Origin: Xylophilus sp. GW821-FHT01B05
GTDB lineage: Bacteria > Pseudomonadota > Gammaproteobacteria > Burkholderiales > Burkholderiaceae_C
Assembly (NCBI GenBank): GCA_038961845.1
Contig: CP152408.1
Span: 2,852,001 to 2,916,000, forward strand
DNA: 64,000 nt
Direction of reading: 5' to 3'
Shown here: one piece after another, positions 57,643 to 64,000 of the stretch
How positions within the stretch are numbered: position 1 is the stretch's first letter
Layout of the letters: every line of letters begins with the position of its first letter
The notes under the pieces: generated by a model
Seen by the model: only the letters and a program-made list of their open reading frames with translations
Database searches by the model: none
Told to the model about the DNA's origin: nothing
Position numbers and translations under genes: made by a program

Positions 57643-58962
57643 TCAGGGCTGCTTCTGGAACGGACCCCAGTCCGGTTCCCGGATGTCTCCGCCCTGCCCG
57701 GAAAGACGCGCCTTGATCTTGCCGTCGAGCGTGGTGGTCATGAGCGCCTCGCGACCCTGCTGCACCGTGGCGTACACGAGCAAGCGGCCGTTCGGAGCAA
57801 AACTCGGATTTTCGTCGGCAGAAGTGTCGGTAATGGAGTTGACCGTTCCGCTGGCAATCTCCATCACCTGCAGCTTGAAGGCGCCACCGATACGCGAGAC
57901 ATAGGCCAGGTAGCGGCCGTCCGGACTCAGGGCAGGCGAGATGTTGTAGTTGCCGCTGAAGGTCACGCGCTCGGCGTTGCCGCCGGACACGGCCATGCGA
58001 TAGATCTGCGGCGCGCCGCCGCGGTCGCTGACGAAGTAGATGCTGCGGCCGTCGGCGGAGAACACTGGTTCGGTATCAATACCGCCGCTTTGCATCAGCC
58101 GTCGCGGCTCGCCGCCGTTGGCACTGATGGTGTAGAGCTGCGAGCCACCGTCGCGGCTCAGGGTCACGGCCAGGGAATTGCCATCCGGCGCCCAGGCCGG
58201 TGCGCTATTGGAGCCACGGAAGTTGGCGATCAACCGGCGCTTGCCCGAGGCCACATCGTGCACATAGACCACGGGCTTGCGCGACTCGAAGGACACGTAG
58301 GCGAGTTGGCCGCCCGAAGGCGACCAGGCCGGCGAGATGATCGGCTCCGGGCTGGCCAGCGCCGGCTGCGCATTCTCGCCATCGGCATCAGCCACCCAGA
58401 GCGTGTAGCGCGAACCGGCCTTGGTCACATAGGCGATGCGGGTCGAGAACACACCTCTTTCGCCGGTGAGTTTTTCGTAGATGAAGTCGGCCACGCGGTG
58501 CGCGGCCAAGCGCAGATCGCCTTGCGGCACGACAAAGCTCTGGCCGCCAAGGTCCTGGCCCTTGACGACATCCCAGAGGCGAAAGCGCACGTCGTAGCGC
58601 CCATCGGCCAAGCGCGTGACGCTGCCACCGGCCAGAGAGTCTGCGCCCTTCTGGCGCCATACGCTGACGTCGGGGCGAGAGGTCTCGTCCAGAGTCTCGG
58701 CGCTGGCGTCGACGCTGCGGAAGCGGCCGCTACGCTCCAGGTCCGCCTGGACGATGGACGAGATTTTTTGTGGTGATTGACCTTCGCCGCGGAAAGGGGC
58801 AATGGCGATGGGGAACTGGGTCAGGCCCACGCCGACAATATCCACGCGGAACTGTGCCAGGGCCGGCAATGCGGAAGCGCCAAGCAGGGACGCCACGATC
58901 CCTCGGCGCCTGAAGGAAAACGAATCTGGGACAGGCGTAGAAGCAGTGCGTTGGTAATTCAT
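57643..58962 (-). CDS. tolB: Tol-Pal system beta-propeller protein TolB
   Basis: This 439-residue periplasmic protein has an export signal (SFRRRGIVASLLGASALPALA) with a twin-Arg-like start, then the TolB N-terminal domain and a six-bladed propeller with repeats such as SPAWSPSGGQLAYVS, APAWAPDGNSLAVTLS and EPVFSADGRSIYFVSD. The start at 58962 (MNYQRTAS) is preferred because the frame upstream crosses the shared region with msbA. TolQ, TolR and TolA genes are not upstream here, where msbA is divergent instead. They must lie elsewhere. Confidence 0.95.
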   Translation of the reverse strand: MNYQRTASTPVPDSFSFRRRGIVASLLGASALPALAQFRVDIVGVGLTQFPIAIAPFRGEGQSPQKISSIVQADLERSGRFRSVDASAETLDETSRPDVSVWRQKGADSLAGGSVTRLADGRYDVRFRLWDVVKGQDLGGQSFVVPQGDLRLAAHRVADFIYEKLTGERGVFSTRIAYVTKAGSRYTLWVADADGENAQPALASPEPIISPAWSPSGGQLAYVSFESRKPVVYVHDVASGKRRLIANFRGSNSAPAWAPDGNSLAVTLSRDGGSQLYTISANGGEPRRLMQSGGIDTEPVFSADGRSIYFVSDRGGAPQIYRMAVSGGNAERVTFSGNYNISPALSPDGRYLAYVSRIGGAFKLQVMEIASGTVNSITDTSADENPSFAPNGRLLVYATVQQGREALMTTTLDGKIKARLSGQGGDIREPDWGPFQKQP

Positions 58963-59095
58963 TGGCAACAGAGACGTGTCAGATATGGGACCAGATTGGA
59001 GCATCCCACACTTCTGAAGTTCGGATGTTACACACAGGTGGAGATGCCCTGTCACAAAAGGTGTAGCACCTTGGCAAACGTAGAATCCGCGACTC

Positions 59096-60880
59096 ATGCA
59101 ATCTCCCGATGCCCACGCCGACACGGCCCCCGCGCCCCACTCCCTGACCCAGCGTTTGCGCCGGCTTTCCGTCTACTTCGGCGGCCAGCGTGCCGCATGG
59201 ACACTTGCGGTGCTGGCCACGGTGGTGGCCGCCGTGACCGAACCCCTGATTCCAGCCTTTATGAAGCCGCTGCTCGACAATGGCTTCGTGGCGGGCAGTT
59301 TGCAGTTGTGGATGGTGCCGGCCGGCATCATCGGCCTGTTCGCGATCCGGGGCGTGGCCCAGTTCGTGTCGCAGTACGCGCTGGCACGCATTGCGAATGA
59401 AGGCATGCTCCGCCTGCGCCAGGCCATGTTCAAGCACCTGCTCTCCGCGGAGATGGGGCTGTTCAGCCAACAGTCCGCCAGCACGCTGTCCAATACCGTC
59501 GTGTACGAAGTGCAGACCGGCGCGACCTTGCTGGTGCAGGCGCTGCTAGGACTGTCGCGCGATGGCTTTACGCTGATTGCACTGCTGCTGTATCTGTTCT
59601 ACCTCAACTGGCAGCTCACCCTGATCGTGGGGGTACTGATTCCAGGCGTGGCCTGGATCATGAAGACGCTGTCGCGCCGTCTCTACCGGGTCACCAAGAG
59701 CAGCCAGGAGGCGACCGACAACCTTGCCTATGTGGTCGAAGAGAACGTGCTTGCCCACCGCATGGTGCGCCTGCATGGAGCGCAAGAGGCCCAGGCCGGG
59801 CGCTTCGACACGCTCAGCGGGCGCTTGCGCGGGCTGGCCATCAAGTCGACCATTGCCTCGGCCGCCATGACGCCGTTGACGCAATTGCTGGCCGCAGCGG
59901 CGCTGTCGGCCGTAATCGTGACCGCGCTTTGGCAGGGCCGCTCTGGCACCGCGGCGCAGGGCGTGAGCGTGGGCGACTTCGTGGCCTTCATCACGGCCAT
60001 GCTGATGCTGATCGCCCCGATACGGCGCCTGGCGGATGTCGCTGCGCCGATCACGCGCGGCGTGGCGGCACTGGAGCGGGGCCTGATGCTGATGGAGCAA
60101 GTGCAGACCGAGTCCGGCGGCACCTGGCGTCCGCCCGCTGCTGCGCGCGGTGCCATTGAGCTGCACGACGTAACCGTGCGCTACCGCGACGATGGACTGC
60201 CCGCGCTCGACCGGCTCAGCCTGCAGATCGCTCCGGGCGAAGTCGTGGCCTTTGTCGGACCATCGGGGTCCGGCAAGACCACGCTGGTCAACCTGCTGCC
60301 GCGCTTCGTGCTACCGACGGCCGGCCATGTCCTGGTCGAGGGCGAGGACGTTGCCGCCTGGGACCTGCCTACCCTGCGCTCGCAGTTCGCCATGGTGAGC
60401 CAGGACGTGGTGATGTTCAACGACACGGTCGCCGCCAATGTCGCCATGGGCCAGGCCATCGACAGATCTCGCCTGCAGCACTGCCTGGAGGCCGCCAATC
60501 TTGCTGAGCACGTGGCCTCCATGCCGCAAGGCATGGACACGCCGGTGGGTCACAACGCAGCCCAGCTCTCTGGCGGCCAGCGCCAGCGCCTGGCGATTGC
60601 ACGCGCGCTCTATAAGAACGCGCCCATCCTGATCCTGGACGAGGCCACATCCGCGCTGGATACGGAATCAGAACGGCTGGTGCAGGACGCCCTCAAGCGT
60701 CTGATGCAGGGGCGCACCACGCTAATCATTGCCCATCGCTTGTCGACCATCGAGCATGCCGACCGCGTGGTGGTCATGCAATATGGGCGCATCGTCGAGC
60801 AAGGGCCGCACCAGGCGCTGCTGAGGCAGAACGGGCTCTATGCGCGCCTGCATGCGCCAGCCTCTGCGCCCGAGCTTTAG
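59096..60880 (+). CDS. msbA: Lipid A/phospholipid flippase MsbA (ABC transporter)
   Basis: This 594-residue half-transporter has six N-terminal transmembrane helices (to about residue 330). The ATPase has Walker A GPSGSGKTT, the Q-loop AMVSQDVVMFND, signature LSGGQRQR, Walker B ILILDEATSALD and the H-loop in IIAHRLSTIEHADRV. MsbA flips lipid A-core across the inner membrane. The start at 59096 follows a 133-bp region shared with divergent tolB. It converges on rng, with 18 bp between stops. Confidence 0.94.
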   Translation: MQSPDAHADTAPAPHSLTQRLRRLSVYFGGQRAAWTLAVLATVVAAVTEPLIPAFMKPLLDNGFVAGSLQLWMVPAGIIGLFAIRGVAQFVSQYALARIANEGMLRLRQAMFKHLLSAEMGLFSQQSASTLSNTVVYEVQTGATLLVQALLGLSRDGFTLIALLLYLFYLNWQLTLIVGVLIPGVAWIMKTLSRRLYRVTKSSQEATDNLAYVVEENVLAHRMVRLHGAQEAQAGRFDTLSGRLRGLAIKSTIASAAMTPLTQLLAAAALSAVIVTALWQGRSGTAAQGVSVGDFVAFITAMLMLIAPIRRLADVAAPITRGVAALERGLMLMEQVQTESGGTWRPPAAARGAIELHDVTVRYRDDGLPALDRLSLQIAPGEVVAFVGPSGSGKTTLVNLLPRFVLPTAGHVLVEGEDVAAWDLPTLRSQFAMVSQDVVMFNDTVAANVAMGQAIDRSRLQHCLEAANLAEHVASMPQGMDTPVGHNAAQLSGGQRQRLAIARALYKNAPILILDEATSALDTESERLVQDALKRLMQGRTTLIIAHRLSTIEHADRVVVMQYGRIVEQGPHQALLRQNGLYARLHAPASAPEL

Positions 60881-60898
60881 CGCCGCAAGCCGGCGCTG

Positions 60899-62377
60899 CT
60901 AGAGCAGCACGATGTCGTACTGCTCCTGCGCCATCGCTGTCTCGGACTGCAGTGAAATCGGCTTGCCAATGAAGTCGGATAGTTCGGCCAGGTGCTGGCT
61001 TTCTTCGTCCAGGAACAGCTCAACCACCTTTGGCGACGCCACCACGCGGAATTCGCGCGGGTTGAATTGGCGCGCCTCGCGCAGGATTTCGCGCAGGATG
61101 TCGTAGGTGACGCTGCGCGCCGTCTTCACGATGCCCTTGCCCTGGCATACCGGACAGGGCTCACACAACATGTGGGCCAGCGATTCGCGGGTGCGCTTGC
61201 GCGTCATCTCGACCAGGCCCAGGGGAGAGAAGCTGCCAGACGAGGTCTTGACCCGGTCGCGCGCCAGTTGCTTGCGGAATTCGGTCAGCACGGCCTGTTG
61301 GTGGTCTTCGCGCACCATGTCGATGAAATCAACGATGACGATGCCACCCAGGTTGCGCAGGCGCAGTTGCCGTGCGATGGCCTGGGCCGCCTCAAGGTTG
61401 GTCTTGAAGATGGTGTCGTCGAAGTTGCGCGCCCCGACGAAGCCACCGGTGTTGACGTCCACGGTGGTGAGCGCCTCGGTCTGGTCCACCACCAGGTAGC
61501 CGCCAGATTTAAGGTCTACCCGGCGCCCGAGCGCACGGGCGATTTCCTCGTCCACCGAGAACAGGTCGAAGATCGGGCGCTCGCCCTTGTAATGCTGCAG
61601 CTTGGGGACCGCTGCCGGCATGAACTCCTGGCCAAAGGCCAGCAACCGGTCGAATTGTTCGCGTGAGTCGATGCGTATGGCCTGCGTCTCTTCGCTCACC
61701 AGGTCACGCAGCACGCGCTGCAACAGATTCAGGTCATGGTGCAGCAAGGAGCGTGGGGGCAACTGCATCGAAGCCTGACGGATGCGTGCCCAGGTCTTGC
61801 GCAGGTAAGAGATATCTTCGGCCAGCTCGGCATCGGATGAGTCCTCGCCATTGGTGCGCAGGATGAGGCCGCCCTTGGCGCCCTCCCCGGCCAGGGTCTG
61901 CAGGCGCCGGCGCAAGGACTCGCGCTGCTCCAGTGGAATCTTCTGCGACACGCCGATGTGGTCGTCCTGCGGCAGGAACACCAGCAACCGGCCGGCGATG
62001 CTGATCTGGGTGGATAGGCGCGCGCCCTTGGTGCCTATCGGGTCCTTGATGACCTGCACCATCAGCGCCTGGCCTTCGAAAACCTGCTTCTCTATTGGTA
62101 CCTGCGGCTGCGACTGGCGCGCCTGGCTCAGCGACTCGCCCTCAGCCGGCGGGTGCCAGACATCGGCCACATGAAGAAAGGCGGCGCGCTCCAGGCCGAT
62201 GTCGATGAAGGCCGACTGCATGCCCGGGAGCACGCGCGATACCTTGCCCAGATAGACATTGCCGACGAGCCCACGCTCCAGCGTGCGTTCGACATGGATC
62301 TCCTGCACCGCACCATGTTCGATGACGGCGACGCGTGTTTCCTGCGGCGACCAGTTGATGAGGATGTCTTGTTGCAT
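60899..62377 (-). CDS. rng: Ribonuclease G
   Basis: This 492-residue endonuclease of the RNase E/G family has an N-terminal S1 domain (GNVYLGKVSRVLPGMQSAFIDIGLERAAFLHVAD). The catalytic metal Asp residues are in DVNTGGFVG and GGIVIVDFIDM, and the zinc-link is CPVCQGKG. It matures 16S rRNA 5' ends and processes mRNAs. The length without a long C-terminal scaffold is that of RNase G, not RNase E. It is the last gene of the rsfS-rlmH-maf-rng unit. Confidence 0.96.
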   Translation of the reverse strand: MQQDILINWSPQETRVAVIEHGAVQEIHVERTLERGLVGNVYLGKVSRVLPGMQSAFIDIGLERAAFLHVADVWHPPAEGESLSQARQSQPQVPIEKQVFEGQALMVQVIKDPIGTKGARLSTQISIAGRLLVFLPQDDHIGVSQKIPLEQRESLRRRLQTLAGEGAKGGLILRTNGEDSSDAELAEDISYLRKTWARIRQASMQLPPRSLLHHDLNLLQRVLRDLVSEETQAIRIDSREQFDRLLAFGQEFMPAAVPKLQHYKGERPIFDLFSVDEEIARALGRRVDLKSGGYLVVDQTEALTTVDVNTGGFVGARNFDDTIFKTNLEAAQAIARQLRLRNLGGIVIVDFIDMVREDHQQAVLTEFRKQLARDRVKTSSGSFSPLGLVEMTRKRTRESLAHMLCEPCPVCQGKGIVKTARSVTYDILREILREARQFNPREFRVVASPKVVELFLDEESQHLAELSDFIGKPISLQSETAMAQEQYDIVLL

Positions 62378-62380
62378 AGT

Positions 62381-62995
62381 TCAGCGCAGAAAGCCGACCG
62401 ACCGCAATAGTGCGGATGTCTCGTAGACCGGCAGTCCCATGATGCCCGAATAACTACCAGCGATGCGCGATATCAGCGTGGCCGCCCGCCCCTGTATGCC
62501 GTAGCCGCCAGCCTTGCCGAAAGGCTCGCCCGAGGCCACGTAGTCCTCGATCTGCGCGCTACTCAGTGTGTCGAAGCGCACCTGCGACGTGCTGAGCGCA
62601 GCCATGCGCTGGCTGCCGTGCTGCAGCGCCACGGCGGTCAGCACCCGATGCGTGGTGCCGGAGAGGCTTTGCAGCATGTCGCGCGCCTCGGCCGCATCCG
62701 CAGGCTTGCCCAGGATGCGCCGGCCCAGCGCTACCGTGGTGTCAGCACACAGAATGGGCGCGGGCGGCAGTCGCCGCCGCACGAATCGGGCGATCGCGGC
62801 ATCGAGCTTGCCGGCCGTCACGCGCTGCACGTAGGTAGCCGGTGCTTCGCCAAGGTGCACCGCTTCGATGGCTTCGGCATCCTCTGCCACATCGCCCTCG
62901 GCATTGGGCAGCAAGGGCTGGTGGGCAACGCCCATCTGCTCCAGCAGTTGGGCACGGCGCGGGCTTTGCGATGCAAGATAGATGAAGGTGGACAT
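62381..62995 (-). CDS. Maf family nucleoside triphosphate pyrophosphatase
   Basis: This 204-residue Maf protein hydrolyses modified or canonical nucleoside triphosphates, possibly dTTP/UTP or 7-methyl-GTP. It has the N-terminal ASQSPRRAQLLEQMG motif, the catalytic ILCADTTVALGRRILGKP and the GGYGIQGRAATLI segment. The sequence of the specificity loop suggests the YhdE-type group, but this is not certain. It is 3 bp upstream of rng and 12 bp downstream of rlmH, in one conserved operon. Confidence 0.95.
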   Translation of the reverse strand: MSTFIYLASQSPRRAQLLEQMGVAHQPLLPNAEGDVAEDAEAIEAVHLGEAPATYVQRVTAGKLDAAIARFVRRRLPPAPILCADTTVALGRRILGKPADAAEARDMLQSLSGTTHRVLTAVALQHGSQRMAALSTSQVRFDTLSSAQIEDYVASGEPFGKAGGYGIQGRAATLISRIAGSYSGIMGLPVYETSALLRSVGFLR

Positions 62996-63007
62996 GGGCC
63001 AAGCCCC

Positions 63008-63475
63008 TTACTCGCGGTGGTAGGGGTGCGATGCGTTGACGGACCATGCACGGTAGAGCTGCTCGATCAGCAGCACCCGCGCCATGGCGTGCGGCAGGGT
63101 GAGGTCCGACAGGCGGATGGATTCGTGCGCAGCACGGCGAAAACCCGGGTCCAGCCCATCGGGGCCACCAATCACCAGCGCCACGTCGTCACCCGACAGT
63201 TGCCACTGTTTCAGCCGGCCCGCCAGGGCCACGGTAGTGAGTGACGTGCCGCGCTCGTCCAGCACCACGATGCGGGTGCCGCGCGGGATGGCCGCCTCTA
63301 TGCGGCCACGCTCGGCCGCATAGAGCGTTTCCAGCGACTTGGAACCGCGTGGCTCGGTCTTGACGGCCTTGAGCTCTACCTTGAGCTCAGGCGGGAAACG
63401 CTTGGCGTAATCGTCGTAGGCGGTCTGGGCCCAGGCCGGCATCCGCTGGCCGACCGCCACGATCAGAAGCTTCAC
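63008..63475 (-). CDS. rlmH: 23S rRNA (pseudouridine-1915 N3)-methyltransferase RlmH
   Basis: This 155-residue SPOUT methyltransferase has the SAM-binding knot [13 protein letters not shown] and the C-terminal [22 protein letters not shown] with the conserved HPYHRE end. The length and both signature stretches match RlmH exactly. It methylates pseudouridine 1915 in helix 69 of the large subunit. It lies 7 bp downstream of rsfS. Confidence 0.97.
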   Translation of the reverse strand: MKLLIVAVGQRMPAWAQTAYDDYAKRFPPELKVELKAVKTEPRGSKSLETLYAAERGRIEAAIPRGTRIVVLDERGTSLTTVALAGRLKQWQLSGDDVALVIGGPDGLDPGFRRAAHESIRLSDLTLPHAMARVLLIEQLYRAWSVNASHPYHRE

Positions 63476-63482
63476 CGAGGGC

Positions 63483-64000
63483 TCAGGCCTTTGGGGTCTT
63501 CTTGGCGGCGGGCTTGCGGGCCGGAGCCTTCTTTGCGACCGCTGCCTTGGCCGGCGACGGCTTGGCGTTGGTGCGCACGGAGGCCTTGACCACTACCGTC
63601 TTGATGGGCGCCTTGGCGGCTGGAGTCTTGGCCGCGGCTTTCTTGGCGGGCGCCTTGGCTGGTGCGCTCTTGCCGGTTGCTGTCTTTGCAGGTGCCTTCG
63701 CCGCTGTTTTTGCAGCCGTCTTGGCGCCAGCCTTGCCTGGCTTGCGAGCGGCGGCGGTCAGGGGTTTTTCTTCTGCAGCCTTGGTGGGTTTGGCAGGCTT
63801 GACGGCGCCAAGTTTCAGGCGCACCGGGGTGTCGCCCCAGATTTCTTCCAGGTGGTAGTACTGCCGGATCGCCGGCTGCATGATGTGGGCCACGGCTGCG
63901 CCGCAGTCCACGATGATCCACTCGCCGTTTTCCTCGCCCTCGATCCGTGGCTTGCCGAACCCGGCCTCGCGCACGGCGTCGCGCACGCTGGCGGCCAGCG
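63483..64000 (-). CDS. rsfS: Ribosomal silencing factor RsfS (5' end outside window), with long basic tail
   Basis: The frame is open to the window end and the true start is outside. The RsfS core is clear: [37 protein letters not shown], preceded by [19 protein letters not shown]. RsfS blocks joining of the ribosomal subunits in starved cells. After the core, about 110 residues are Ala/Lys/Pro repeats ([14 protein letters not shown], ending PAAKKTPKA), much longer than the usual RsfS C-terminus and probably bound to RNA. It precedes rlmH-maf-rng in the usual order. Confidence 0.93.
   Translation of the reverse strand, partial: LAASVRDAVREAGFGKPRIEGEENGEWIIVDCGAAVAHIMQPAIRQYYHLEEIWGDTPVRLKLGAVKPAKPTKAAEEKPLTAAARKPGKAGAKTAAKTAAKAPAKTATGKSAPAKAPAKKAAAKTPAAKAPIKTVVVKASVRTNAKPSPAKAAVAKKAPARKPAAKKTPKA

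Noticed and set aside
1..64000. CRISPR arrays, rRNA operons and complete insertion sequences
   Set aside because: No regularly spaced direct repeats, no rRNA sequence and no transposase gene were seen; the short repeats found are irregularly placed palindromes.

Overview
The window is 64 kb of GC-rich proteobacterial chromosome. Gene order and protein types point to the Burkholderiales family Comamonadaceae, most likely Acidovorax or a close relative. The pointers are rsfS-rlmH-maf-rng, mltG-tmk-holB-pilZ-tatD, tolB-pal-cpoB-tcdA with tRNA-Lys, a LivM-LivG fusion, and short dispersed AGCCCAG...CTGGGCT hairpin repeats. The genus is an inference; the window has no rRNA or other direct marker. 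It is mostly housekeeping DNA with several accessory blocks.

Layout. 1-9.4 kb: an SDR fragment, a DNA alkyltransferase, an SDR / DUF1330 / enoyl-CoA hydratase operon divergent from a LysR gene, a second LysR gene facing an MFS pump, and a DUF2239-MATE operon. 9.5-12.3 kb: an MgtC-like protein and a Kef-type K+/H+ antiporter, converging on a 162-bp palindromic element. 12.5-23.6 kb: a thiazole/oxazole-modified microcin (TOMM) cluster of six co-directional genes. 23.7-32.1 kb: tex, an HDOD gene and a complete branched-chain amino-acid-type ABC transporter. 32.1-41.5 kb: an accessory block of hydrolases, small catabolic enzymes, an HxlR regulator and an MFS pump. 41.6-47.2 kb: ygfZ, then mltG-tmk-holB-pilZ, tatD and an ankyrin lipoprotein. 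47.4-49.8 kb: a divergent KfrA-like / tyrosine recombinase pair. 49.9-55.3 kb: small and fused genes (DUF72, S66 peptidase, TadA-hydrolase fusion, DUF2325), a Fur-type site, a candidate small RNA and a LexA-type site. 55.3-64 kb: tRNA-Lys, tcdA-cpoB-pal-tolB, msbA, and rng-maf-rlmH-rsfS.

The most interesting system is the TOMM cluster. It encodes a Ser/Thr kinase / cyclase-homology / AAA-ATPase fusion, a precursor built from two nitrile-hydratase-like halves and ending in a short Thr/Ser/Cys tail, a leucine-carboxyl-methyltransferase-type enzyme, a fused E1-like/YcaO cyclodehydratase, an FHA protein and a subtilisin-like protease. No flavin dehydrogenase and no dedicated exporter are visible. 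The families are known from genome surveys, but I know of no characterised product. A phospho-signalling module (kinase plus FHA) wired into RiPP maturation is the novel idea here.

A second theme is small repeats interacting with genes. Seven copies of the AGCCCAG hairpin repeat are visible. One is translated in frame inside the S66 peptidase and another supplies the last codons and stop of a LysR gene. Two larger palindromes supply the stop codons of the Kef and DUF72 genes.
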